Positions 38,099-50,359 of a stretch of DNA of 64,000 nucleotides are shown here, piece by piece. Made by a program: the position numbers and the translations under genes. Numbering within the stretch: position 1 is the first letter of the stretch; every line of letters starts with the position of its first letter. Source of the DNA: Camellia lanceoleosa (lineage: Eukaryota > Streptophyta > Magnoliopsida > Ericales > Theaceae); assembly GCA_025200525.1 (NCBI GenBank), contig CM045758.1, positions 61,692,649-61,756,648 on the forward strand. The letters run 5' to 3'. Under the pieces are notes generated by a model, which saw nothing but the letters and a program-made list of their open reading frames with translations, was not told where the DNA came from and searched no databases.

Positions 38099-39097
38099 TC
38101 ATTTGATTACATTCTCGATTTCGTAAAAATACGGAATAGACAGAGTTACAAGGTCATGAAATTTAGTCCAACAAAATTCAATAAAAGAAAACTCTTTTCC
38201 TATTTTATCCTCTATTTTGTCTAGGTTTGGCTTATCTAATTGGTAAGCCCTTAATTGAGAAGTGAGTTGTTGGGCTTTCACTTCAAATTCTGTCTGTTTG
38301 AGGCCTTTGTCTATGGCGTCCATTTCTTCCTCTCCATACACTTCGCTCATCACAACATCCACCCCATACTCGGAATTCGGGTTCTTGAAGGCCTCATAGT
38401 CATCAAGGAGGTTTTCTGCCTCATACTGAACCTAGGTTTGAGCAGAAATGGCTTCATCCAGAACTTCACTGGTAATGGAAGCATTGAAGTGCCAGTTGAG
38501 CAGAAGAAGAAGTTGGTCTAAAAATGTACAGAGCTCCATTTAGGCCACAAGGTTAAGGAGATGGCTTCGAGACATAATGTCACAAGCCCATAGAAAGTTT
38601 TAGTGGGGAATATCATTTCGAAGGACCTCGAAGGGTAAATGAGAGAACACAGCAAGCAATATCTGAGCCCTGAATTGCTGATAGGGAGTTGGAGGTACTG
38701 CGGCCTTGTAAGGAGGAAAGGATTGGCCCTCAGAAAGAGTGAGCTTCAACTCATTAATCCAATCTGGGTTAGAAGGGAGAGGAGGAGCAATCGGAGGTTC
38801 CCTGGGTGAGTCTAGAAATTCAGGCCTGGTCACACATTCTAACTAATCAGAGAGGTAAAGTTTTGCTTTTTTGGCTAAAAGCGCAGGGCTGATCTCTAAA
38901 GTTTTAACGGGATGCGGGACACTTCGAACCACCCGAGATGGCAAGGTAGAAGTGTACCATGATGTAAGCAGATTGTCTTTAAGACTGCTGCTACGATTAA
39001 TAGAAACATATGGATATACTATTGAACTGCGTTTGGAAGGAGGAATGTCAAGGGAGTCATTGAATTTAGGGAAACGATGATGAATGCATTCCCGAAC
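38099..39097 (-). pseudogene. Second decayed minus-strand ORF, unrecognised
   Basis: One frame stays protein-like for about 330 codons with stops at 39098, 38843, 38600 and two more before 38362. Readable parts are SIVYPYVSINRSSSLKDNLL, WYTSTLPSRVVRSV, LPSNPDWINELKLTLSEGQS and KAQQLTSQLRAYQLDKPNLD. The last looks like a coiled coil. It lies upstream of the PMD relic on the same strand and could be part of the same element. Its family is unknown to me. Confidence 0.5.
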
Positions 39098-39415
39098 CTA
39101 ATCAGATGGACCCCTGACCCATATTAATGTGCCTAAAACGACATATGCATCAGATGGCGTATGCAAGCAAAATTTGATTTATAGACGCGTATCAAGTACG
39201 ATCCAATAAGGGGAAGACGCGTGGCTAAAACGGTTGAGTTATTGTGTATGACAGCTCATACGCGTGAAGAAGCTCTTGGAATTCTTGTCTTTTAAAACGA
39301 CATGTCGGCCTTTTATGATCTCGGCTGAGAAACTTTAAGCCGACGTACTGGAAGGGAATACTGATATAGGTTCTATCACTTCAGAATGCCGAGGTAATAG
39401 AGCATAGGGGGCAGT

Positions 39416-39874
39416 TGTGGGGATATATTTTATGAATACCAACATGTGGCCAAGGTGACACCGACGTGTCAGCCGAGGTGCCACGTGTCCTGGTCATGAC
39501 GCTGAGGTGATCTCGGGTAGGCTGAGGTTATCTCTGAAGATATTGGAATCCGGGATAAGCGGATAATGGACAAGAGTCCTAGAATGAAGAAGGACTTCAG
39601 CATGAATAAGGATAACACTCTTAAGGAGTTTATCCTTATCTCTTGGAGAGTCCAGGGTAAGCACTGAGCATGAGTCTAGTGAAGCTAGGTTTCTATTAGG
39701 ACTAGGATTGAATCAGCTATAAAAGAGAGGCACCCCCGATGGGTCTAAGGTACGCAATTTATATTCAGAACAGTGAGTTAAGTATTATTTATTATCTTTG
39801 AGAGATAACTGACTTGATTGTCGGAGTGCCCCCGGGTGGACGAACCACTGCCGGAATCTTCTCTTTCTGTTGCA
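39416..39874 (+). repeat. LTR resembling the Tat lineage of gypsy elements
   Basis: Starts TGTGGGGATATATTTTATG directly after a purine-rich run (GAGCATAGGGGGCAG, 39400-39414), which looks like a polypurine tract, and ends TTTCTGTTGCA. It contains a TATA box at 39718, and CCCCCGGGTGGACGAACCAC near its end. Thirteen bases further lies GGCGCCAT, reminiscent of a primer-binding site. The matching LTR was not found in the window. Confidence 0.55.
39718..39725 (+). promoter_or_regulatory. TATA box of the Tat-like LTR
   Basis: TATAAAAG, about 155 bases before the LTR end, with GAGAGGCACCCCCGATGGG following. The position fits a U3/R boundary. Confidence 0.5.
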
Positions 39875-39889
39875 GGTTATTCAGGCGCC

Positions 39890-42800
39890 ATCTATTCCGC
39901 CAGTGCTCTCCAGTTGAATATTGAGTTGACAGTGTGGTCAGAAAATCACTCACACAATTATATTGAAATTCAAACATATGAAAGGATTCTTTTAGCGTAT
40001 GTGTCAATTGTTGCAAAATGAAAGTTGTAGTGCAATGATCATTCTATCGAAATACTCATTTTTTGTTTGGTTCAATAAAAATGAAAGAAATGTACATTAC
40101 AAATGAAATTATCATTTACTAAAAGTTAGAAAAATGACTATTCCGTTGAGAGGTCAAAAAATAACCATCATTTTAATTTACATACTAAACTATTTCTCTA
40201 TTCATATTAATATATTATTATGTGTTAATATATTTTTTTTAAATAAAATTTTTTAGATTATGTTTCATGAATTGGGTTCCTAAAATAAGGTACAATCGAA
40301 ACCCAATCACGCCCACTGTGAGGTTGGCATTTTCAACCAAGCATTTGCCACTGAAAGAAGTCCAACCCAAGCATGGGTTAGATTGGGCTGGACATAGAGT
40401 AATGGGCTATGCTAACTTGCCCAAGTTGAAGACTTTCAGCCCATTCAATTATAGCCCCCCCAAAAAAGCCCTTTCAAGAAGAAAACAAAATAAGGCACTA
40501 ATAGTGGACTCATTTATCCACTTCCAATGGCGTAAGATGATACCGTGACGTGATATCAGCTCTGATTAAATTCATTTCTTTCCCTAGAGATGATAACATC
40601 CAAAAAATAAATAAAATATAGTAACAAAATCATTTTAGTTTAGTGATAATTTTTATTGTAGAAAATCAAGAATTCAAACAATTTTCATTTTTGCATAAAG
40701 TATAGTGCCATTATGTTTTTTTGTAATAGACAGAGGCAAGAATCAATGGCCTAGTGGCATTTTCTTTTTTAAGAATAGATTTTGAATGCATATTTCGAAA
40801 TCAAATGAATTTCATTCTTGTGAATTTTACCTGATAAACTAATTTAGGGAATTCAAAAACTTAAGATAAAATGAAAGAGACCTTATAAAATTAAATAAAC
40901 TTTGATAATGAAGTTAAAATTTGGTTTGAATCATAGAATTCAAAATAACAAATTTGAGTATTTTGGTTAAATTAAAATAAAATAAAATAAAGTGAGCAAA
41001 TAAATTCTTGGATTTATGAAAAATTCATTTATTATCAAATAATTTCTTTTATTTCTCACCAACTCCTTACTCCTTACAAAATCGAGAAAAATGAAATTTT
41101 TAGGAATAATGCTTTATGTACCAATTTGTGTATCAATTGATATCGCATAATTTAAGAGTTTTTGGTATTTGTAATTTGTATAATGAATGAAGTCAATAAG
41201 AATGTCATAACTAGTGTTGATACACTAGTTAGTACACTAATTGGTATATCTAATAGTACCGAAATTTTAAATTTCGTAACAATAAAAGAGGATTTAATTA
41301 ACACGCGCTCTCTCTCTCTCTCTCTCTATTTAAACCTGTTTTATTTTATTTTTTTCATCACCAATTTTTAATTTAGTATGATTTGGAATCCAAAGAGGAC
41401 TTTCACATGACCTCTTTGCCTATTTTTTCTATTAATTATTGGATGGCTTTTCTCTCATATATATATATATACTAGTTTATCCAGACCCGTGCAAATCACG
41501 GATTATTATTACAATATATTTAAGTTTTGTATTTAATAATTTTTCAAAAATTTAAATATTATTTTATGAAATTGAATAGAATAAATCATTAGATATATGA
41601 TAAAATTATATGATATAATATGTATCACTTTTTGATTTGTTATACACCTGATGATGTCGTCTCTAATTCTATTACCATCTCATTTTGGGTGAATTTATAA
41701 ATATTTAACCTTTCTTTCGAATTTATATATATAAAAAATTATGGTGTATAGGTTTTCTCAATAAATATAAAAAAAATATTAGAATAATTCTTTCATCTAA
41801 AAATAATTACTAAGATAAGTCACTGTACTAATAAAAAAGCATAACAAAATACATATATACACAAATGACTAATTTTATTAATGCATAAATCATACTCTCG
41901 TAACAAATGATCAATTTTATTCATAAGTAAATCATTAAGTAAATTAACAATTTTTTAATGATATGAAAAATATTTTTCAGTTAACCATTTTGTTAATAAA
42001 AAATCATTAAGTCCATTAACAATTTTTCATTATATGAAGAATACTTTTCAATAAACAATTTTGATAATTTATTATTGCATAGGAGAATAGTTGTTTTGTT
42101 TTTCCTTGGATATGGTGTTAAATTAAAATTTATAACAAACGCTAGTTGTAATTTCTAATATTATAGGACCGATTCATATTTTAAACAAACTTTATGGGTG
42201 TATTTGTAATTTATTAAAGAATAAAATATTTATGTTTTATAATTGACCATGAATATTTGTGAAATTACGAAAAAACCTATTTCATAATTGATCAAGAATG
42301 TTTATATAATTACAAAAAAAAAAAAACCTTTACTTAATATATAGGCTACCATTAATACATTATTCAAAATAAAATGACAAAATAGACAAAATAAAAAAAT
42401 AACAAGCCATAGCAAGAAAGAGTTTTTAATATTGGGGAATTGACCCATAAATCCTAAAATATGGAATTGTAATCTAATCAGTCCCATATTTAATTTTGGT
42501 ACACCCAAAGGTCCCATTATTTGGGGCGGATAGTTTTGCCCATGAATGTACTGTTTTTGGATTGGTGATATTATGTTTGAATGATGTGAGTGCATGTAAC
42601 GTTTGGGAAAAACTTACTATAGCTTTTTTTTGGGCTTAGTAGTGTATGTAGGAGTATCCACGTTATTTATGACCCACACGTTGGTGGCCCACATCATTAT
42701 TTGAAGCCCACATTTGAAAACAACCCATTATTTTGCAGAAAACACACTTTGGTGGACCACATCAAGTTGATAGCCCACATCAACTTCGCGAACCACATTT

Positions 42801-45766
42801 GGATGACCCACATCATAACGCAAGGCCCCATCTCTAAAGGCCCACATTAAGAACAATCTTTGAAGATTGATGCCGTGATTCTGAAGTGTGTTTTATCGCA
42901 ACTGAGGAGTACGGCGGGTAGCATGGTGTGATGAGAGTAGTGTAGGGTTTGGAAACGGACTTGTTGTATTTTGACATTTCGATTGATGTGAGCAACTTCT
43001 CAGTTGCCGTTGTTGAATTTCGACCGACTGAACTACTCTGGGTTTTGTAGATGGTTAGGGTTTTTTACCGTGAAATGTGGTTTGCCTACATTTGAGTAAG
43101 CCACATTTGAAGCAAATCATCAATTGCACAAATCTAAGGCCCTGGAGGCAATTTGGACGTCGATAGTTTGCGGACGTTAGATTGACGTTGTTGTTATTGT
43201 TGTTTGGGGTTTGGGCAAGGTGTTGTGTTGTCGACCTTACGAACCCAGTGTGGGAGACATTTCTGTGGGATTTGACATTCTGAAAGTTGCGGCGTAAGTG
43301 TGGGGAGGGGGTTCGCATTGGTTTTGAATCGCGTGGTTAGCGAGATTGCATGCCAAATTTGTCGATGTAGATATGGAATTAAAACGCCCAAGCGTAAATG
43401 CTATACAACATCAAAATACCTCCAAATCCCATTGAATCTATAGTAACAAACGTAACGTTGTAGTTTAGTAGCGAGGGTTGCTGTTGTTGGTGATATTGAT
43501 GTCAAGGCTGTGTTGGTATCGACTGTGGGGTTGGTAATGGTTGGGTTTGTTTGGGCGTAGGTTTGGGTTTGTGACATATGTGGGAAAACACTATGACAGT
43601 AATGTGAGATGTGTGAATATGTAGGTGTGTGCATATGTGTTGTTGGGGTGGGTTGTTTTGGTTTCGCATGTGGGTGTTGGTAGTGGGTGTAGGTTTGGTT
43701 TTGTGATATATGTCAAAAAACACTAGGACAGTAATGTGAGATGTGGGAATGTGGTAGTATACCTTTGATTGTGTGTCCAAACAAATTAAGGTGTCAATTA
43801 AAGATGGTGTTAGTATTTCATAATGTAGCCGTGTGCAAGGGTCGTGGGTGTGGTTGTTGGTTTTGCGTGTTGTGGAGATGTATGTTGTGTGTTTGTCTAC
43901 TGTAGCTATGCAAGAGTAGTAATGTGGGATGGCATGGTGTTGTTGTGTGTGGATGTGTACTGCAGCATGTGTGGTGAGTGAGTTTTTTTTTTTTTTTGAT
44001 GAGTGTATGCAGTGTTGGAACGCGTGAATGTAGGTTGGAACTTTTGTGTTGGGGCATATGACGTATATTTATGTAATTGTGTTTGTCTTTGAACTTAGTT
44101 GTGCCTGATGGTTTTGTGTAATTTGAACTGTAATATGAAGTGTTTTATACGTTTACATCGTTCAATAATGTATATGCAACGCGGCCTCGGTGAACGTTCA
44201 CTTTTACATTTAATTACATTTTTCAGAATTTAAATACTCACGAACCCTAGAAACCCACAAAATCCTACCCATATTTGATCTTTCCAAAAATATGCACAGT
44301 GAAACAAACGTATCAATGGAATTCAAAAATCCTTTTAAAAACGTTACACAAAGAAAGGGTAAAAAAGTCACTAAATCCATTTCAAAATTAGCAAATGAGA
44401 TATTGTGAATCATATTACCAAAAAGAAAGAACTTTCCAGAGTATTAAAAAACAAGGAAGACTCCTTAGACTAAAACTCTCCCAAATGGGATTTTTCAATA
44501 ATTTCTCTAATGTATATATATATTTTAAAATTATTTTTCTACTAAGTCTTTGTTTGGCATTAGTTTTTTTAATTGGTTTTTTTTTGTGTTGAGACTTTTT
44601 TAGCCTCGTTTGGTTTCACTTTTTTAGTTTTTTTGGTTTTTGTGAAAGAAAAAATATAATAATTGTAGTTTGAATGTGATATTTTATCTTATTAATTTAT
44701 ATAATTAATTTTATCTTTTGTATATTTTTTTAGCCAAAAAATCTAAAATCAAAGGTTAAGCAATTAATGATGTAAGCCAATGATAGAGGCTGTCTCTGTG
44801 CCCTATTATTTTCTCTTTCTTAAGCTTTAAACAACACTACCAACTACACCAACTCCTAACCAAAAAAATTAAAATTTGAAAGCTCCAGTGACCTTCTGCT
44901 GATAAGGACAGAAGGGTTCAATAATGCAGGGTAGACACATTGAAGCATCCATAAATAAATTAGTGTGGATAGAATTATATTCTAAGCAATTAATGTCATC
45001 AAATTTTTTTATATAAAAAGTATATGTATATATAATGATCTGATTTGAGGCTTATAATTTTTAAAACAAAATCATTATATAAAAATATGTAATAATATAA
45101 TTTGTCCGTTAACACTTTCAAGATTAAGATTAGAGTAAGGTATCAACTGACATCATAATTTGATTAAATTTAAAATTATAAATATGATTTATTTTTTTTA
45201 AAGATAAATATGATAAAATCATATTATTATTAGGTTTTTTTTTTTAATTTTGAACATTTTTTTAGTCAATCTACAAAAAATTAAAAAAAGTCTACAAAAC
45301 TATAACTGTGGGTCAATTTCAAATTTGAACAACAAAACAAACCCTCTCCATCTTAGGGAAACCCCAAATGCAAACCCTACCACACAAAACGCATTTGAAA
45401 GCTATGACTTTTGCTAACTAAATTCTTGAATTTTTAAATTTTTTTTTTTATAAAAAGAGTGTTGTTTATATTTTGAAAATGAATAAACAAGATATAATTT
45501 TTTTTATTGATTTGAAAGGGTGAACTCTCTATTAAAAATATGTATTGCCCTAACTAAACTTCTAGATCCTTCTATTTTAGACTAACGAAATATGCTAGTA
45601 AGTAGGACTAAAAAAAATATAAATTACACTCATCTCTCTTTTAAAAAAAGGGAGCTTTTTTCATAAATCTATCTTTAATTACTTATGTTCCATTCAATCC
45701 ATATTCTTTTTGACTATTCCATTAGGTCCTATTTGAGATAAGAAGACCAAAATACCTTTTTTTTTT
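39890..45766. other. AT-rich gene-poor region
   Basis: No intact coding region was found. Contents: a (CT)n run at about 41305-41328, AT-rich low-complexity sequence 41460-42360, a cluster of GCCCACAT motifs at 42660-42850, and GT-rich sequence 43540-44050 in which GTTTGG(G)TTTGTGA(C/T)ATATGT...GACAGTAATGTGAGATGTG is repeated at about 43562 and 43692. Open frames in the GT-rich part are low-complexity artefacts. Confidence 0.5.
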
Positions 45767-45938
45767 ACTTATGTTCTATTTAGTTCATATTATTTTCTTA
45801 TGTTTCAATAAGTCCTATGGATGATATAATTACCAAAATACCCCTAATGTATCTACTTATGTTCTATTTAGTTCATATTATTTTCTTATGTTTCAATAAG
45901 TCCTATGGATGACATAATTACCAAAATACCCCTAATGT
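45767..45938. repeat. Tandem duplication of an 84-88 bp unit
   Basis: ACTTATGTTCTATTTAGTTC through CCAAAATACCCCTAATGT occurs at 45767 and again at 45855 with one or two differences. It abuts the foldback array. Confidence 0.95.
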
Positions 45939-45944
45939 GAATGT

Positions 45945-47800
45945 TCGCACTGTCAATGTGAATGTTCATATCGTCAATGTGTAGGGGCCCGGCCCATATA
46001 CAATGTGAATATTCACATTGACATGTTAACATTCACATTGATAGGAGTGTAAAATTAGCCTGCGGCCCGGGGCGAGCCCGGTCTGGCCTGTGATGAGCCC
46101 GGTCCAGCCCGTGACAATGTGAATATTCACATTGACATATTAACATTTACATTAATAAGCTTGTAAAATTGGTCCGCGGCCCGGGGCGAGCCTGGCCCGG
46201 CCCGTTCCCGTGACAATGTGAATATTCATATTGACATATTAACATTCACATTGATAGGAGTGTAAAATTAACCTGACCATGTGAATATTCATATTGATAT
46301 ATTAACATTCACATTGATAAGAGTGTAAAATTGACTCGCGTCCCATGGTGACAATGTGAATATTCATATTGACATATTAACATTCACATTGATAGGAGTG
46401 TAAAATTAGTGTGGGAGGCAGGCATGACAATGTGAATATTCACATTGACATGTTAACATTTACATTGATAAGAGTGTAAAATTGACTCGCGTCCCATGGG
46501 CAGCCCGAAACCCGTGGGCGACCTGGGGCGAGCCCGGCCCGTGACAATGTCAATATTTACATTGACATATTAACATTCACATTGATAGGAGTGTAAAATT
46601 AGCGGAGGCGAAACCGCCTGCGGGGTGGGCCGTGACAATGTGAATATTCACATTGACATATTAACATTCACATTGATAGGAGTGTAAAATTGACTCGCGG
46701 CTCGAAGACGACAGCCTCGGGTCGGGCCGGTGGGCTTGGGCCTAGGCTCGAGCTTAGGCGGGGCTTGGACGGGCCTGGTCATTTTTTTTTAATTCTTTTT
46801 AATTTTTTCTTCCAAAATTTTATTATTTTTCACAAAAAAAGACATTGTGCCTCAGGTGGGCTAGGCCTCGGACCGAGCCTTGAATAGGCCGTTTCAGTGA
46901 TGCCCTAGGCCTTAGCCTAGGGTCTCGGACATGACCCAAACGCCATGGGCAGCCAATTTTACATTCCTATTAATGTGCATGTTAACATGTCAATGTGAAT
47001 ATTCACATTGTCAACGGCCTACGAAAAATTTTACACTCTATCAATGTTAATGTTAACATGTCAATGTGAATATTCACATTGTCAGCCAATTTTATACTCT
47101 TATCAATGTGAATGTTAACATGTTAATGTGAATATTCACATTGTCAACGTTTTTGTAATTTTATACTTTTATCAATGTGAATGTTAACATGTCAATGTAA
47201 ATATTCACATTGTCAACCGCCGGTTGCCCGTGGGCGGGTTTTGGGTAGCCACAGGGCGCGGGCCAATTTTATACTCTTATCAATGTGAATATTAACATGT
47301 CAATGTGTATATTCACATTGTCAACGGGCCGGGCCCGCCCACGGATCGTAGGCGGGTTTTGGGCAGCCACGGGACGCGGGCTAATTTTACACTCCTATCA
47401 ATGTGAATGTTAACATGTCAATGTGAATATTCACATTGTCAACGGGCCGGGCGAACTGACGCTAACTAATTTTATACTCTTATCAATGTAAATGTTAACA
47501 TGTCAATGTGAATATTCATATTGTCAGGCGAAGCTTTATGGGTCATGGATCAATTTTATACTCTTATCAATGTGAATGTTAACATGTCAACGTGAATATT
47601 CACATTGTCAACGGGTAAGTTCGCCACGGACGCAGGCCAATTTTACACTCCTATTAATGTGAATGTTAACATGTCAATGTGAATATTCACATTGTCAACG
47701 GGCCAGGCCCGCTCCGGCTCGCTAATGGGTTTCGGGCCGTCCACGGGCCAATTTTACATTCCTACCAATGTCAATTTTAAAATATGAATATTCACATCAT
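45945..47800. mobile_element. Foldback-like element with arms of tandem repeats bearing a 20-bp palindrome
   Basis: The left arm (to about 46690) has eight units containing CAATGTGAATATTCACATTG or near copies, at 46001, 46115, 46214, 46277, 46352, 46428, 46545 and 46636. In each, the motif is followed by ACATRTTAACATTCACATTG and AGGAGTGTAAAATT. The right arm (46960 on) has the same unit in reverse complement, with palindromes at 46991, 47062, 47124, 47193, 47301, 47419, 47513, 47588 and 47675. Between units lie short GC-rich spacers (GGCCCGGGGCGAGCCCGG-like) that vary. The centre (about 46676-46974) runs from TAGGAGTGTAAAATT to AATTTTACATTCCTA, itself an inverted pair resembling hAT MITE ends. 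No transposase. Confidence 0.8.
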
Positions 47801-48063
47801 AAATTGCTAAACGTTCAAAAAATATTTATAAGGGTATCAAAATTAAATATAAGGGCATAAATGTCCAAGAAAATAGTGTAAATAAAGAAAAAGGACTTTA
47901 TGGAATAAAACTATACATACATGGGACTAAATGGGTTAAAAAATTCCTTCATGGACTTCTTGGGCTAAAACACTTCTAAATAGGATTTATCAATAATTTT
48001 CCTTTAAAAAAAATACAATAAGTTCTATAATTTTGATATAATTATATTTATTTCCTTTTTTAG

Positions 48064-48691
48064 TAGGGGTGCAATTTAGGTGGGCTTAACTTGAGCCTAG
48101 CCCAAATTTTTGTAAGGCTTAAGAAAAATATTTTTGAATTCAGTATGGGTTTAGATAAAAATTTAGAAACTTGAATTAAATTTAGGCGGACTTGGGCAAA
48201 CAGATCAAACAACCCGAAACCCGAATTATATCTATATAAATATATAAAATATATGAAATATATATATAAATTATTAACCCTTAGATAGTATTAAAGTAAT
48301 TTAGATCGTTAGATTATATTAAATATATATTATATGTACAAATAACACAATGCAAAATGTTAATTTTTTTTCTCACTCACAAATTGTAAAGACCACCATA
48401 ATGACATCTCTTTTATATTATTTAAATTATTTGTTTGAATGTTATCAATAATTTTATAAAAAAATAAAATAAATAGAGTCTAATTTTAACAAATTAATTA
48501 ACTTAGTTGCATTAAAAAAAAGAAAAAAAAATTGAAATTTATGTGCAATTTGGCCAATTCGAGATTAATTTGGATTGGGCTTGGGCAAACTACCTCCGGT
48601 TAAAATTTGGGCTTGGGTAACTCTTAACACAACTTGAACTAGGCTTGGACAGCCTCTCAACGTGTCTAAACTTGCATGAGTTGCACCCCTA
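48064..48691. mobile_element. hAT-type MITE, complete copy of 628 bp
   Basis: Ends are TAGGGGTGCAA and TTGCACCCCTA, an 11-bp inverted repeat. The 8-bp duplication TTTTTTAG lies at 48056-48063 and 48692-48699. The interior parallels 30578-31222 (AAATTGTAAAGACCACCATA, ATCTCTTTTATATTAT). This is the best preserved copy and fixes the family as hAT-like. Confidence 0.88.
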
Positions 48692-48699
48692 TTTTTTAG

Positions 48700-49683
48700 T
48701 AAGGTTAAATAAACTGAAAATAATGTAAATGGTGCATAAATACAAAAATAAATAACATAAACTATATAGTTTCATGTGAAAAAGATAACAATATAATTTT
48801 TTTCATTCATATAACTAACAAATTATTTATCAAAATAGAGTTTTTTATATGATTTAAAATTTGAAAAGAGTTTAATGTAATTATGTCAAATTATAAAATT
48901 TATTATATTTTTTTCAAACTTAAAGGAAAGCCGGTGTAATTTACCTAAAAAAAATTGTGCATTAACAATATTAATTATTATTATTATTTAAAGTGGTTGA
49001 AGATTATACACCTTATAATTAAAAAGAAATAATATAATTTTAATTTTTGAGTTATAATTTTTTTAAAAAATGTCTTAATAAAATACAATATGAAATATAA
49101 TTAAAATAATATTATAATTAAAAAATAATAAGGAGAACTAAAAAAATAACATAATTAAAGAGACTCACATCCAAAAGATTGTATATTAGAATTTTCCGAA
49201 GATTAGATAGGAAAAGCCGAAGATTAGATAGGAAAAGAATAGCTAAATCGTTGAAAAGTCAAAAGGAATTTTACTTATTTGGTCTGATCAAACAAACAAA
49301 CAAACAAACAATCACAGACTTGCCGGCCCATGTGGTGTGGGTAAAAGCCTAGGTTTCCTAAACCCATAATGGAAGTCTTATATTTGTTTGTTTTTAAGAA
49401 TCATTTTCCCATTTTTTTACCAAGTCTTGCTTCTTGTTTTCATGCACATATGATTTTTTTTTTTAATTTTTTATAAATTATTAAAAATATACATATAATA
49501 GGTTAGGAAGTATCCTTATTTGCAGGGTTTTTTTCCTAACTTTTATGGGCTTATTATTATTATTTTTTTAGTGAAAGTTAATAATAAATTGTTAGATTAA
49601 TATTTGCAGGAGTTGAATTCCTACCTCTTTTTTGCAAGTATTTAAATCTGACGTCTTATTCTATTCTTAAGTGGACGTATTGT
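48700..49683. other. AT-rich spacer without a gene
   Basis: Runs of A and T, an (AAAC)n-like tract at about 49290-49310. Nothing coding seen. Confidence 0.5.
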
Positions 49684-49688
49684 ATTAA

Positions 49689-50321
49689 TGTTAGCACCAT
49701 AAATCTGCAATTTTTATTATTTATATAATTGCAGGACACGTGGCATTCTCTTATTCATTTGGAAGTTAAAAGAAGTTATAAAGATGATGGAGAATATGAA
49801 GGACAAAGTGGATGAGTGGAAGGACATATGGCAAGACAAGAATGAAGATGGAAGAGTGGGTAGTTTTAGGTGGTTATTGGGTAGTTATTGCTGGAAGTTT
49901 TTTCCTACAAATATTTGCCTATAAATAGCCATTCATGGCTACATTGTAAAGGATCGAGAACTTAAATCAAAGACAGTTGATTTCAATATTTCTTGTCATT
50001 TTCCTTATCTTAGGAGTAGTTTAACATAGATTTATAATTCGAAGCATTTATTTTCATGCACTTCCTTTTCGAAGCATAGGAGTAGAGGTAAGTAATTATT
50101 ACTTTGATTGTTCACTCAATCGTCTTTCTCCGTCCCCCTTTCTTCTTTTAATTTTTCTTTTCGCTACACTTGGCAATTTTGAAGTCCTCTTCGTTGAGGC
50201 AAAAGAACCGTCAACGCAATCGCTTGATAATTGGCTTGAATTTAATCTGTAAGGATTTTTCAATCCTTGCTGGCACGCTCGCATTTATAATATTTTCCTT
50301 CGTAGGAAAAATAAGCCAACA
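49689..50321 (+). repeat. First LTR of the three-LTR element
   Basis: 633 bp. TATA box TATAAATA at 49920, then CATTCATGGCTACATTGTAAAGGATC, and the end GTAGGAAAAATAAGCCAACA. Two TTCGAAG motifs lie near 50040 and 50070. Confidence 0.93.
49920..49927 (+). promoter_or_regulatory. TATA box of the LTR (also in the other two copies)
   Basis: TATAAATA about 230 bases after the LTR start, within GCCTATAAATAGCC. The same sequence stands at about 52291 and 54661. Confidence 0.7.
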
Positions 50322-50359
50322 TTTTTTGGCACGCCCAGTGGGACTGCCAAGTGTAAGAA

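Noticed and set aside
43401..44057. Several His/Thr/Pro-rich open frames on the minus strand
   Set aside because: They are translations of GT-rich simple and duplicated sequence.
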